Below the pieces are notes generated by a model. That model did no database searches. It saw nothing but the letters and a program-made list of their open reading frames with translations, and was not told the origin of the DNA. Positions 10,103 to 19,316 of a stretch of DNA of 64,000 bases are shown piece after piece (the first letter of the stretch is position 1; every line of letters starts with the position of its first letter). This DNA comes from Hahella sp. CCB-MM4 (lineage in GTDB: Bacteria; Pseudomonadota; Gammaproteobacteria; Pseudomonadales; Oleiphilaceae): the NCBI RefSeq assembly GCF_002260525.1, contig NZ_MRYI01000011.1, positions 124,001 through 188,000 on the forward strand. Direction: 5' to 3'. The position numbers and the translations under genes were made by a program.

Positions 10103-11086
10103 TTAGAAAATTTCATCGGGCGACAGTCCACCCCAATCATTCAATTCACCTTCCGGTATCACCCCGGGAGCTGCTTCCCTCGCTTGTCTTATTTCCTCCT
10201 TGGTCTGCTCATCCAAAGGCTGCTGAAGAATGATCTCCACCCTCCGGTTCCGTGCACGATTCTCAGGGCTGTCATTGGGTACCAGGGGACGCGTATCCGC
10301 GTATCCGCCGACATTAAAGCGCGACTGATCCAACTGACCTGACTCAAACAGGGCGTGGGCCACTTCCAAAGCCCGCTGGGCGGATAAATCCCAGTTGGAG
10401 CGAAAACGGGCAGTATGAATGGGAATACTGTCGGAATGCCCTTCCACCGAGACAGACCCTTCCATCTCAGCCAGTAAATCAACCAGTTTATCGATCACCG
10501 GATAAAACTCCGGATTCAGGTCCGCCGAGCCTGACTCAAATGAGCCTTTTTCCTGAACTCTGATAACAATCTTGCGTCCGCGGGTTTCAACTTCCACTTG
10601 GTTATTCCGGACTTCCTGCTCCAGCGCTGAAGCCATGGTGATCGCGTCATTCTCAGTCTCTTCGACCAGCATCTTGATCTTCTCAAGCACGATATCACTG
10701 AGCTCCTGCCCCTGGACCTTGGGGCACTCTTCTTTTAATGCTTTTTCCACTTCCTCGTCACAGATCTGCTCAAGGTTAGGCAGATCGGTAATCGTGGTCT
10801 GCTGCATAACGGTCTGAATAGGAGAGGGGTCGGGCTTACCCGGGCTGAATTCCTGGGCAATCACACTGGTGCCTTTAGGGATAGCGGTGACATTAATCAC
10901 GTTTTGCACCCCAAAGGCCTCCCGCATGGACCCAGCCAATCGCTTAAATTTCAGAACATCCATTTCCGAAAACGACAATAGCAACACAAAAAAGCACATC
11001 AGCAGGGACATGAGGTCTGCGAAGGTTGCCATCCAGGCAGGAAGACCCGGTGGGCAGTCGCATTTTTTCTCTTCTTCGTCACTCAT
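10103..11086 (-). CDS. pomB: Flagellar stator protein PomB (MotB family)
   Basis: B subunit of the stator that anchors the ion channel to peptidoglycan and powers flagellar rotation. 327 residues: a short cytoplasmic start with KCDCPPGLPAWM, one membrane helix carrying the ion-binding aspartate D24 (FADLMSLLMCFFVLL), the plug/linker region, and a C-terminal OmpA-like peptidoglycan-binding domain (VEGHSDSIPI, SNWDLSAQRALEV, NRRVEIIL). The N-terminal half follows Vibrio PomB much more closely than E. coli MotB, suggesting sodium coupling. pomA lies 32 bases upstream on the same strand and a PilZ gene 40 bases downstream. Confidence 0.93.
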   Translation of the reverse strand: MSDEEEKKCDCPPGLPAWMATFADLMSLLMCFFVLLLSFSEMDVLKFKRLAGSMREAFGVQNVINVTAIPKGTSVIAQEFSPGKPDPSPIQTVMQQTTITDLPNLEQICDEEVEKALKEECPKVQGQELSDIVLEKIKMLVEETENDAITMASALEQEVRNNQVEVETRGRKIVIRVQEKGSFESGSADLNPEFYPVIDKLVDLLAEMEGSVSVEGHSDSIPIHTARFRSNWDLSAQRALEVAHALFESGQLDQSRFNVGGYADTRPLVPNDSPENRARNRRVEIILQQPLDEQTKEEIRQAREAAPGVIPEGELNDWGGLSPDEIF

Positions 11087-11118
11087 CAGGCACTACTCGA
11101 CTGTTCTCATCCACGCTA

Positions 11119-11883
11119 TCAAGCAGCCTCTTCAGCCACCTGCCGCTTCCCTTCCGGCAGATAAGTTCGCAACATGGTTTCAATCACTCGTGGATTCTGT
11201 CCTGCCTGTATTGCCAGCAGCGCATCGATCACCATGGACTTAATGCGCTCCTCCTCCGACATTCGCAGTTTGAGCTTGTCAGCAATAGGAATGGCAACCA
11301 TGTTGGCCAGCATCGCGCCATAAAGCGTGGTAAGCAACGCAACCGCCATGGCCGGACCAATCGATTTGGGGTCATCCATATTGGACAGCATGGCCACCAA
11401 CCCTACCAAGGTTCCGATCATGCCCATCGCCGGGGCCACATCCCCCATTGCCCCAAACACAGCCGCCCCCTGAGAGTGCCGCTCCACAGCCAGGTTCTTG
11501 TCCTTACTCATGAGAGAGCGTACGACATCAGCATCATGGCCATCGATTAACAGCTGAATCCCCTTGGCCAGAAACTGATTGGGAATTTCCTTACCTTCCA
11601 GTGACAGCAGTCCGCCTTTCCTTGCCGCATCTGCCAGCTCAACTACAGACTCAATCAACTCTTCAGGTTTATCGAGTTTGAACATAAACGCTTTCGTCGC
11701 AACCTTTCCTGCCCCCAGAAACTGTCCCAGTGAAAACTTCATCAATGCAACAAGGATGGTACCTACGAAGACAATCAGGATGGAGGGCACATCTACAAAC
11801 ATGGCAATTGAGCCGCCAAGCAACATTGCCATGGCTACAATGGCCAATCCCCCAAGAAGGCCCAGCAGGGTCGCTAAATCCAC
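11119..11883 (-). CDS. pomA: Flagellar stator protein PomA (MotA family)
   Basis: A subunit of the sodium-type stator: 254 residues with four membrane helices and a large cytoplasmic loop between helices 2 and 3 that touches the rotor protein FliG. The start MDLATLLGLLGG and the segments GDVAPAMGMIGTLVGLVAML and AVALLTTLYGAMLANMVAIP are typical of PomA/MotA helices 3 and 4. It is the first gene of pomA-pomB-PilZ. It diverges from xseB across a 266-base spacer, the same arrangement as in Vibrio. No flagellar sigma-28 promoter was recognised with confidence. Confidence 0.93.
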   Translation of the reverse strand: MDLATLLGLLGGLAIVAMAMLLGGSIAMFVDVPSILIVFVGTILVALMKFSLGQFLGAGKVATKAFMFKLDKPEELIESVVELADAARKGGLLSLEGKEIPNQFLAKGIQLLIDGHDADVVRSLMSKDKNLAVERHSQGAAVFGAMGDVAPAMGMIGTLVGLVAMLSNMDDPKSIGPAMAVALLTTLYGAMLANMVAIPIADKLKLRMSEEERIKSMVIDALLAIQAGQNPRVIETMLRTYLPEGKRQVAEEAA

Positions 11884-12149
11884 TTATCACTCCTATTCAG
11901 AGAAAATAATAAATCATTCATTTATTTGCTGACATTCAGCTGCAGTTGAGAGAATCACGAAAAGTATAGTCAGGGTTTGGAAAAATTTCTGTATTTTCCA
12001 AACCTTAGTCGATTGAGTAAAGAAATCGATAGCAACATCCAACTGTTCACTTATACGTTTTTTGTAATTGACCCGCCCTCACGGCTGCGGTAGGGTTAGC
12101 GCAGCTGTATCCACCAGCCATTTTTCTTGTAGTACAGTTCAGTGAAACC

Positions 12150-12395
12150 ATGAGCAAAACACCTTCGACTACCTCGAACTTTGAAGACTCCCTCGCCCGG
12201 CTTGAAGAGCTGGTAAATAAACTTGAGCAGGGCGAATTGAATCTGGAAGATGCTTTAGTCGCATTTGAAGAAGGCGTTCAACTTACCCGTCAATGTCAGC
12301 AAGCATTAAAAAATGCGGAACAGAAGGTGACACAACTGGCGGACGATCAAAACTCCGGCGCTGAAAAGCCTTTTGATGAGCAAAATGGTGAGTAA
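12150..12395 (+). CDS. xseB: Exodeoxyribonuclease VII small subunit
   Basis: 81 residues; the core FEDSLARLEELVNKLEQGEL-type helical hairpin (residues 10-30) followed by LEDALVAFEEGVQLTRQCQQ is the XseB domain. It binds the large subunit XseA, encoded elsewhere, to form the single-strand DNA exonuclease. The stop overlaps the start of ispA, so the two are coupled; xseB-ispA-dxs is a widely conserved gamma-proteobacterial operon. Confidence 0.95.
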   Translation: MSKTPSTTSNFEDSLARLEELVNKLEQGELNLEDALVAFEEGVQLTRQCQQALKNAEQKVTQLADDQNSGAEKPFDEQNGE

Positions 12396-13290
12396 CAACC
12401 TTCTCGCTGATTTCACCAGCTTTTCCAACCACCACCGCCAACTGATAGACCAATACCTGGAGCATATGCTGCCTTCCCCTCAAGGCGCTCAACATCGCCT
12501 CCGGGAAGCTATGCGTTACAGCGTGCTCAACGGCGGCAAGCGTGTTCGTCCCCTCCTGGTTTTTGCAACCATTGAAGCACTGGGCTTCAATACCGAACTG
12601 GGACTGGCCCCTGCGGCTGCAGTGGAACTGATCCATTCATACTCACTTGTCCACGACGATCTTCCCGCCATGGACGATGATGATCTCAGACGAGGCAAGC
12701 CCACCTGCCATATCGCTTATGATGAAGCCACAGCCATACTGGTTGGTGATGCGCTGCAAGCTCTCGCTTTTCAGCACATTGCCGGCGCTACAGATATTCC
12801 GACAGACCATCGCATTGCCATGATCAACGAACTGGCAACTTCAAGCAGCGATACCGGAATGGTAGGTGGCCAGGCTATTGATCTTGCTGCCGTCGGACAA
12901 ACTCTGACACTTGACGAGCTGGAGCAGATGCACCTGAACAAAACCGGCGCGATCATTGAAGCCAGTGTTGTGCTCGGAGCAATGTCATGCCAAATGAGTG
13001 ATGCCACACTCATCAAACATCTTCGCACCTTTTCACAGGCTATTGGCCTCGCATTCCAGGTGCGCGATGATATTATTGATATTGAAAGCGATACCCATGA
13101 ATTGGGCAAAACCCAGGGTAAGGACGCGGCAAACAACAAGCCGACCTACACCAGCCTACTCGGCATTGACGGGGCGAAAGCCAAAGCAACCCAGCTATTC
13201 GAAACAGCACAGGAAAGCCTGGAACGACTTGATCTGCAAGGCTCAAGATTGGAGCAGCTGGCATCTTTCATCGTTGAGCGAACTTACTAA
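12376..13290 (+). CDS. ispA: Farnesyl diphosphate synthase (geranyltranstransferase)
   Basis: Condenses isopentenyl diphosphate with dimethylallyl and geranyl diphosphate to give farnesyl diphosphate, the precursor of undecaprenyl phosphate and quinone side chains. About 304 residues. The first aspartate-rich motif (VHDDLPAMDDDDLRRGK) and the second (VRDDIIDIESD) bind magnesium and the substrates. Two in-frame ATGs are possible, at 12376 and 12385; both lie inside the end of xseB. dxs follows after about 150 bases with its own likely promoter. Confidence 0.96.
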   Translation: MSKMVSNNLLADFTSFSNHHRQLIDQYLEHMLPSPQGAQHRLREAMRYSVLNGGKRVRPLLVFATIEALGFNTELGLAPAAAVELIHSYSLVHDDLPAMDDDDLRRGKPTCHIAYDEATAILVGDALQALAFQHIAGATDIPTDHRIAMINELATSSSDTGMVGGQAIDLAAVGQTLTLDELEQMHLNKTGAIIEASVVLGAMSCQMSDATLIKHLRTFSQAIGLAFQVRDDIIDIESDTHELGKTQGKDAANNKPTYTSLLGIDGAKAKATQLFETAQESLERLDLQGSRLEQLASFIVERTY

Positions 13291-13368
13291 GATTTCTCGA
13301 CATTTCTGTCATTTTTACTGCTAATTCTGGCAAATTAAGGCGATCTCCCCCATTCTCTGTGTCAGACG

Positions 13369-13397
13369 GTGTGATTAGCCTTAACTTCGCTTATAAT
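13369..13397 (+). promoter_or_regulatory. Probable sigma-70 promoter before dxs
   Basis: A perfect TATAAT at 13392-13397 is preceded 17 bases upstream by a weak -35 (GTGTGA, 13369-13374). The -10 covers the first in-frame ATG of the dxs frame (13396), which rules that ATG out as a start if this promoter is used. Confidence 0.5.
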
Positions 13398-13440
13398 GTG
13401 CGGCGAATTTGATCTTATGGATACCAGACAGCCGTTGGCC

Positions 13441-15375
13441 ATGCAGAAGCCCTACGTTTTCCAAGAAATCCCGACCCGCCGCCCCAATACTCCATTATTG
13501 GACCGGATAGATACTCCAGCCCAGTTGCGCCTGCTCAACGACAGCGAACTGTTGCGTCTGGCCCATGAGTTACGGGCTTTTCTGCTGTACAGTGTCGGCC
13601 AGACCGGCGGGCACTTCGGCGCAGGCCTGGGGGTCGTAGAGCTGACCATCGCCCTGCATTATATTTTCAACACCCCCGAAGACCGTCTGGTGTGGGACGT
13701 GGGTCATCAGGCCTATCCCCACAAGATCCTCACAGGACGCCGCGAACAAATGTCCAGCATCAGGCAAAAAGATGGCCTGGCAGCATTTCCCAATCGCGAA
13801 GAAAGCCCCTACGACACTTTTGGTGTGGGTCATTCCAGCACCTCGATCAGTGCCGCATTGGGAATGGCCATCGCCGCTCGCATGCAGCAGAAGCAACGCA
13901 AAGCCATTGCGGTAATCGGCGACGGTGCAATGACTGCTGGAATGGCTTTTGAAGCCCTCAACCATGCGGCTGATACCGGGGCGGACCTGCTGGTTATCCT
14001 GAATGACAATGACATGTCCATCTCCCACAATGTTGGGGGATTATCCAACTATTTCGCTAAAATTCTGGCATCCAAGACATACAATAGTGTACGGGACAGC
14101 GGCAAGCGGGTGTTACAAAGCACTCCCGGCCTGATGGAATTTGCGCGAAAGACTGAAGAGCATTTTAAAGGGATGGTCGCTCCGGGAACTCTGTTTGAGG
14201 AACTCGGGTTTAACTATATCGGCCCAATAGACGGCCACGACCTCCCTCTGTTGGTGGAAACTCTTGGTAACATTAAAGAGTTAAGCGGCCCTCAATTTCT
14301 TCATGTGGTTACTCAGAAGGGCAAGGGGTTTGCCCCGGCAGAATCAGACCCTATCGGCTATCACGCGATCAACAAGATCGAACCTAAGCCCAACGTCCAG
14401 GACACACAACCCCAAGTCGCCAAAAAGCCCAAGTATTCCAATGTTTTTGGTCAATGGCTATGCGACATGGCTGCTGCTGACGAACGCTTGGTCGGCATCA
14501 CACCGGCGATGTGTGAAGGGTCCGACTTATTGGAGTTTTCCAGGCAGTATAAGGACAGATACTACGATGTCGCCATTGCCGAACAGCATGCAGTGACACT
14601 TGCAGCCGGCTTGGCCTGCGATGAAGCCAAACCTGTCGTTGCCATTTATTCAACCTTCCTGCAAAGAGCGTATGACCAGTTGATTCACGATGTGGCCATA
14701 CAGAATCTTGACGTGCTCTTTGCCATCGACCGCGCCGGCCTGGTGGGAGAAGACGGACCTACGCATGCCGGAAGTTTCGACCTTACCTTTCTGCGCTGTA
14801 TTCCCAACATGGTGATTATGGCTCCGTCGGATGAAGACGAAACCCGCAAGCTACTGTCTACTGGCTACCACTTTTCCGGCCCAGCGGCTGTTCGCTACCC
14901 CAGAGGCACGGGACCAGGGGCAATTATCGAAGACTCGCTTGAAGCCGTAGAAATCGGCAAAGCCCGACAGATTCGCGAAGGTAGCAAAGTAGCCATCTTA
15001 GCATTCGGCACGCTACTCGAGGCAGCCAGACCCGTTGCCGAAGCCAATAACTACACTCTTGTCGACATGAGATTCGTCAAACCGCTGGATGTCGAGACCA
15101 TACTCTCCTGTGCTGCTCAGCATGAGCTGCTGGTCACTTTGGAGGAAAACAGTATTCAGGGCGGTGCAGGTGCAGGTGTCGTGGAATTTCTGGCCCAATC
15201 TGCTGTCAGCATTCCAACACTGATGCTGGGCCTGCCCGATCAGTTCATTGAGCACGGCAAACCAGCTGAACTGCATGAAGAAACAGGACTGAATACCAAG
15301 GGAATCGCCGACAGTATTGCCCGTCGACTCAAGTTGCTGGATATTACCGAAGAAAAGACCGGCACATTGAACTAA
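13441..15375 (+). CDS. dxs: 1-deoxy-D-xylulose-5-phosphate synthase
   Basis: First enzyme of the MEP isoprenoid pathway: joins pyruvate and glyceraldehyde 3-phosphate using thiamine diphosphate. About 644 residues. The thiamine-diphosphate motif is [18 protein letters not shown] with NDNDMSIS completing it; [14 protein letters not shown] and the transketolase-like central domain ([16 protein letters not shown]) are intact. The frame is open from 13396, but that ATG overlaps a TATAAT; I chose 13441 ([12 protein letters not shown]) by family start, with 13417 (MDTRQPLA) as the alternative. Neither has a strong ribosome site. It ends the xseB-ispA-dxs run and converges on ribA. Confidence 0.96.
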   Translation: MQKPYVFQEIPTRRPNTPLLDRIDTPAQLRLLNDSELLRLAHELRAFLLYSVGQTGGHFGAGLGVVELTIALHYIFNTPEDRLVWDVGHQAYPHKILTGRREQMSSIRQKDGLAAFPNREESPYDTFGVGHSSTSISAALGMAIAARMQQKQRKAIAVIGDGAMTAGMAFEALNHAADTGADLLVILNDNDMSISHNVGGLSNYFAKILASKTYNSVRDSGKRVLQSTPGLMEFARKTEEHFKGMVAPGTLFEELGFNYIGPIDGHDLPLLVETLGNIKELSGPQFLHVVTQKGKGFAPAESDPIGYHAINKIEPKPNVQDTQPQVAKKPKYSNVFGQWLCDMAAADERLVGITPAMCEGSDLLEFSRQYKDRYYDVAIAEQHAVTLAAGLACDEAKPVVAIYSTFLQRAYDQLIHDVAIQNLDVLFAIDRAGLVGEDGPTHAGSFDLTFLRCIPNMVIMAPSDEDETRKLLSTGYHFSGPAAVRYPRGTGPGAIIEDSLEAVEIGKARQIREGSKVAILAFGTLLEAARPVAEANNYTLVDMRFVKPLDVETILSCAAQHELLVTLEENSIQGGAGAGVVEFLAQSAVSIPTLMLGLPDQFIEHGKPAELHEETGLNTKGIADSIARRLKLLDITEEKTGTLN

Positions 15376-15474
15376 ACCGGAGACTACGCCGGGGTCAAAC
15401 CACTCCCCGGCAGTGATTGGCATTGCGAATCCGAGCAGCCAAAGTTACATCTTCCTGCTGGCGCGCGAAGTAAA

Positions 15475-16113
15475 TTACTTCTGAGCTTCTGAGACCAACT
15501 CAGCCGGGTCTTCATCATCCTGGTGAGTTGTCAGCCAATGCCCGAGCTTACCTGCCTTGGTCGCCAGATAATGCTGATTGTGGGGATTTCGACCCACTTC
15601 CAATGAGACCCGCTCCACAACATCAATACCCAACTGACGCAGCGAATCCACTTTTCTTGGATTATTCGTCATTAATCTGATTCGACTGATCCCAAGATGC
15701 TCAAGCATCGGCTTGCAAATGGTGTAATCCCTCAGGTCTGCTGCAAAGCCTAACCTCTCATTGGCTTCTACCGTATCCGCGCCCTGATCCTGAAGTCTGT
15801 ACGCCTTAATCTTGTTCAGTAGACCAATACCACGACCTTCCTGGCGCAGGTAAAGCAGAATCCCTTGTCCTTCTGCGGCAATGCTGCGCAAAGCCTCATC
15901 CAGCTGGTATCCACAGTCACAGCGCATACTAAACAGTGCATCTCCAGTGAGACATTCGGAATGGGTGCGGGCAAGAATAGGATCAGAAGACTTAATATTT
16001 CCCAGGGTCAGTGCAATATGCTCTTTCTGGGTCCCATCTTCCTGAAATCCATGCATGTCAAAGACACCAAAAGGAGTCGGCAATTTACAACTGGCTATAT
16101 AAGTGACTGACAC
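15475..16113 (-). CDS. ribA: GTP cyclohydrolase II
   Basis: Opens GTP to the pyrimidine precursor of riboflavin. 212 residues. The zinc-binding cysteines lie in [20 protein letters not shown], and [20 protein letters not shown] is the GTP-binding/catalytic signature. It stands as a single gene downstream of moaA on the same strand with a 153-base gap, in which I see no FMN riboswitch. Confidence 0.97.
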   Translation of the reverse strand: MSVTYIASCKLPTPFGVFDMHGFQEDGTQKEHIALTLGNIKSSDPILARTHSECLTGDALFSMRCDCGYQLDEALRSIAAEGQGILLYLRQEGRGIGLLNKIKAYRLQDQGADTVEANERLGFAADLRDYTICKPMLEHLGISRIRLMTNNPRKVDSLRQLGIDVVERVSLEVGRNPHNQHYLATKAGKLGHWLTTHQDDEDPAELVSEAQK

Positions 16114-16266
16114 TCATGGACCCTCTGAACCTGATTGGGGCGCCGATTTTAGCAGATCGGCGACGAACTCCCAACTTTTGATACTTTCACCAATATTGAT
16201 ATTTTCACCGCCATACCACCATCAGGATCCTACTGACCGCTCCGGTGATTTTAAGTCAGCGGAGAT

Positions 16267-17289
16267 TCAACCTCCGGTCATATTCATAAACCGGACAATT
16301 TGGGGCTCATCCTCAAGACTGAAATAATGCCTTTCCGGCTTCAGATTCATCGCCTCACGTATACTTTGCTTCAGTAACTGCGAATCACCCGGATGGGCCC
16401 GAAGAATTTCTTTTAAATCCACAGAATGCTCATTTCCAAGACATAACAACAATCGTCCTTCAACGGTCACCCTTACCCTATTACACAAATGGCAGAAATT
16501 GTGACTGTGAGGTGAAATGAAACCAAGCTGCACAGCGGAGTCCGACATGGAATAGTATTCGGAAGGCCCTCCGGTATATGTGGAGGCGTCATTTACAACA
16601 GGATGCAAGGGAAACGTGGCTGAAATTATATCCCGCAACTCACTGCTGGAAATAAAAGCCAACTGACGGTCATGCTCAGTAATATTCCCCAACGGCATTT
16701 CTTCAATAAATGAGAGATCCAACTTCCGTTCCCGGGCAAAATTCACCAGATTGAGAACTTCATCCTCATTTCGCCCACGCATAATGACTGCATTGATCTT
16801 GATGCGCTCAAACCCTGCATCCCTGGCCGCATCGATCCCCGCGATAACGTTGGACAAATCGCCGGTTCTGGTTAACTCACGAAATCTGACCGGGTCCAGA
16901 CTATCCAGGCTAATATTGATACGCTTTACACCAAAGGCTTTCAGGTCCTTTGCCATCTTGGGCAACTGGGAACCGTTAGTGGTCAGCACCAGCTCATCCA
17001 GCCCTTCCAACTGGCCCAGTCGCTCTATCAACGAGAGAATGTTCTTCCTTACCAACGGCTCTCCACCGGTAAGGCGAATTTTTTTCACTCCAAGCGATAC
17101 AAATGCCCGGGCAACATCATAGAGTTCTTCCAGGGTCAATATTTGTTGGCGGGGCAGAAAAGTCATATCTTCAGCCATGCAGTAAACACAGCGAAAATCA
17201 CATCGATCAGTGACCGACAGACGCACGTAGTTCACCTGTCGACCAAACCGATCAATCAGAGCACTGTTTGCACTTTCGTGAGTTGTCAT
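16267..17289 (-). CDS. moaA: GTP 3',8-cyclase (molybdenum cofactor)
   Basis: Radical-SAM enzyme that rearranges GTP in the first step of molybdopterin synthesis. 340 residues. The N-terminal SAM-cluster cysteines are C30, C34 and C37 (CDFRCVYC). The second cluster is in [19 protein letters not shown], and the chain ends in the double glycine (MNMTGG) that enters the active site. It lies 40 bases downstream of moaD in a leftward moaC-moaD-moaA run. Confidence 0.97.
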   Translation of the reverse strand: MTTHESANSALIDRFGRQVNYVRLSVTDRCDFRCVYCMAEDMTFLPRQQILTLEELYDVARAFVSLGVKKIRLTGGEPLVRKNILSLIERLGQLEGLDELVLTTNGSQLPKMAKDLKAFGVKRINISLDSLDPVRFRELTRTGDLSNVIAGIDAARDAGFERIKINAVIMRGRNEDEVLNLVNFARERKLDLSFIEEMPLGNITEHDRQLAFISSSELRDIISATFPLHPVVNDASTYTGGPSEYYSMSDSAVQLGFISPHSHNFCHLCNRVRVTVEGRLLLCLGNEHSVDLKEILRAHPGDSQLLKQSIREAMNLKPERHYFSLEDEPQIVRFMNMTGG

Positions 17290-17329
17290 AGCGATAATAC
17301 GACTCTCCTATAATACAGCTGCCGCTGTT

Positions 17330-17578
17330 TCAGCCCCCGGTAACCGGAGGGAAAAAGGCAATTTCATCACCATCCAGGACAGCATGCTCAGCCTTTACCA
17401 TGTCCTGGTTGACTGCACACAGAACCTTACCCTGCTCAAAAACCGCCTTCGCCTGGGGTAATTGCTGGCAAATCAAATCTTTCACATCGTTTACGCTGCC
17501 ATCGCCATTCCAGGCAATCTCCATCTCGGCGCATCCCATAGCTTCCCTCAGCCTGGCGAAAAACAGGATCTTAACCAT
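17330..17578 (-). CDS. moaD: Molybdopterin synthase sulfur-carrier subunit
   Basis: Small ubiquitin-like protein (82 residues from [15 protein letters not shown]) whose C-terminal Gly-Gly (FFPPVTGG) is thiocarboxylated to donate sulfur to precursor Z. The open frame runs 21 codons further upstream inside moaC, but this ATG overlaps the moaC stop by 8 bases and gives the family start. The large subunit gene moaE, which usually follows, is not here. Confidence 0.93.
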   Translation of the reverse strand: MVKILFFARLREAMGCAEMEIAWNGDGSVNDVKDLICQQLPQAKAVFEQGKVLCAVNQDMVKAEHAVLDGDEIAFFPPVTGG

Positions 17579-18083
17579 CAGACTTCTCCTCAGGGGCCAC
17601 GCCCATATCCAAAGCCTGCCAATGACCAGACCGTCCCCCAAGCTTTTCTAACAACCGAACCTGCTGAATCACCATCCCTTTATCGACAGCCTTGCACATA
17701 TCGTAAATGGTCAAAGCCGCTACACTGGCGGCGGTCAGTGCTTCCATCTCCACGCCTGTCTTGGCGTCAAGCTTACACATGGATTGAATAACCAGCTCAG
17801 AACGCTCAGTATCGGGAGTAAGTTCCACTTTTACCGACGTCAGGTTAAGACTATGGCACAAGGGAATAAGTTCCGAAGTTTTCTTTGCCGCCTGAATGCC
17901 GGCAATTCTGGCAACGGCTAAAACATCCCCCTTCTTATGGCCACCTTCCATAATTAACTTAAGTGTTTCGGGTAACATCGCAACCCTCGCTTCAGCGCGG
18001 GCGATTCTTGTGGAAATATCCTTATCTCCCACATCCACCATATGGGCAGCGCCCTTTTCATCCAGATGGGTCAGTTCGGCCAT
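17571..18083 (-). CDS. moaC: Cyclic pyranopterin monophosphate synthase
   Basis: Converts the MoaA product to cyclic pyranopterin monophosphate. 170 residues; [20 protein letters not shown] and [21 protein letters not shown] are the conserved active-site segments. It is the first gene of moaC-moaD-moaA and follows the Nudix-fusion gene by 41 bases, so there is no room for a molybdenum-cofactor riboswitch directly before it. Confidence 0.96.
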   Translation of the reverse strand: MAELTHLDEKGAAHMVDVGDKDISTRIARAEARVAMLPETLKLIMEGGHKKGDVLAVARIAGIQAAKKTSELIPLCHSLNLTSVKVELTPDTERSELVIQSMCKLDAKTGVEMEALTAASVAALTIYDMCKAVDKGMVIQQVRLLEKLGGRSGHWQALDMGVAPEEKSDG

Positions 18084-18124
18084 TTCAGCTTCCCGTATTA
18101 CAAATTAATAAAACCAGTGATATG

Positions 18125-19084
18125 TCAGTCATTTTCCCACCATGCACGGATTCCCGCCACCCCCTGACACCCTGCCATTCTGGCTGCCGGGATATGAGAG
18201 TCATTCACACCTCCCAAAGCGAAAACCGGAAAAGTTGAACATCGTGACAACTTTTCAATTCCCTCCCATCCTAACACCTTCCCGCCAGGGTGAGATAGTG
18301 TAGGTAACGCAGGCGATACAAAACCATATTGGCACTGCAGCCGGGCCGCTCTTTCAATTTCGGCGACACTATGACAGGAAGCCCCCAACCACATCGAAGA
18401 AGGAATCGGGCGGTCCGTGAAAGCACTAAGAAGCCTTGAACTAAGATGACATCCATCTACTGGCAGATCGGTGCTCTTAATGAGAGACAAACCCAGCTCC
18501 CCATGAACAATCAAGCATTCAATCCTTTTACGCCAGCTCCCGACGACAAACGCAACCCATTCTTCATAGGCCTGCATACTCAGTTGCGGTGCTCGCAGGA
18601 CAAGCATACGCACGCCTTGAGCCAGGACTCTCTCCATCTTGAGACAAAGATCCTGCTCATCATCATATTCTCCTGTAATCACACATCGATCAGGCAGCTT
18701 CAGGGCGTCAATAATTGGTTTATTTGCGGCGGGAAAAGCGTCTGCCCTCAACTCCTCCATATTCATTCGGAACAGTGACTGCCCCTCACGCCCGTGAGGT
18801 ACTCCATCAAATCCCTGAACCGTCCACACATCCAGGTAGACAGACTTATCAGGATAAGTAAATTCAATACAAATTAACGGCTGCTTCGGCGATGCGGATA
18901 CATCCACTCCCAACTCTTCCTTAAGTTCGCGAACCAGAGCATCCTCCACCAATTCACCAACCTCAACCTTGCCACCGGGAAACTCCAATAGACCCCCCTG
19001 GTGGAGATGATCCGGTCTTCTGGCAATAACCAATTTTCCGTCAGCATCAAACAGTACTGCAACCGCCACATGGACAGATTTCAC
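18125..19084 (-). CDS. Nudix hydrolase (MutT-like) fused to a thiamine-phosphate-synthase-like domain
   Basis: Two domains in 319 residues. Residues 1-130 are a MutT-type Nudix hydrolase with a complete Nudix box: G38, E44, R52-E53, E56-E57, G59. This half probably cleans 8-oxo-dGTP from the nucleotide pool. Residues ~135-319 resemble ThiE/TenI TIM-barrel proteins (DGCHLSSRLL, LGASCHSVAEIERA, FALGGVNDSHIPAARMAGCQGVAGI). Whether the second half is active is unknown. The fusion is common in gamma-proteobacteria and sits near secA-argJ where E. coli has mutT. The spacing to moaC (41 bases) suggests transcript read-through. Confidence 0.9.
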   Translation of the reverse strand: MKSVHVAVAVLFDADGKLVIARRPDHLHQGGLLEFPGGKVEVGELVEDALVRELKEELGVDVSASPKQPLICIEFTYPDKSVYLDVWTVQGFDGVPHGREGQSLFRMNMEELRADAFPAANKPIIDALKLPDRCVITGEYDDEQDLCLKMERVLAQGVRMLVLRAPQLSMQAYEEWVAFVVGSWRKRIECLIVHGELGLSLIKSTDLPVDGCHLSSRLLSAFTDRPIPSSMWLGASCHSVAEIERAARLQCQYGFVSPALPTLSHPGGKVLGWEGIEKLSRCSTFPVFALGGVNDSHIPAARMAGCQGVAGIRAWWEND

Positions 19085-19316
19085 GATTCTCTCCTGTATT
19101 TATCTATCCGGGTTTCACTTTCTATTCGGTTTCACTATCCGGTCAATTTATCAGGCTGTGGTTTGAAGTTTCCAAAAACACCTGAAAGGCGAAATGGGGA
19201 GGGACATTTCAAGCTAGGACTTAGACTCGTGTTACCAAAGATTTGAACCTTTGGCAACAGAGCCAGACAGGCAGGTGGCGCGAGGGTCTATTGCGCCGAA
19301 AAACCGCAAATTGGTT

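Noticed and set aside
13396-13440. Longest dxs start at 13396
   Set aside because: That ATG lies within a TATAAT promoter element and would add 15 residues not typical of the family.
15388-15411. Terminator between dxs and ribA
   Set aside because: GCCGGGG/CCCCGGC pairs well, but no T run follows on either strand, so it was not listed as a terminator.
16114-16266. FMN riboswitch before ribA
   Set aside because: None of the conserved FMN-element blocks are seen.
19231-19258. tRNA T-arm-like stem-loop (minus strand CCAAAGGTTCAAATCTTTGG)
   Set aside because: The T-loop resemblance is good, but there is no matching acceptor stem, anticodon arm or CCA end around it.
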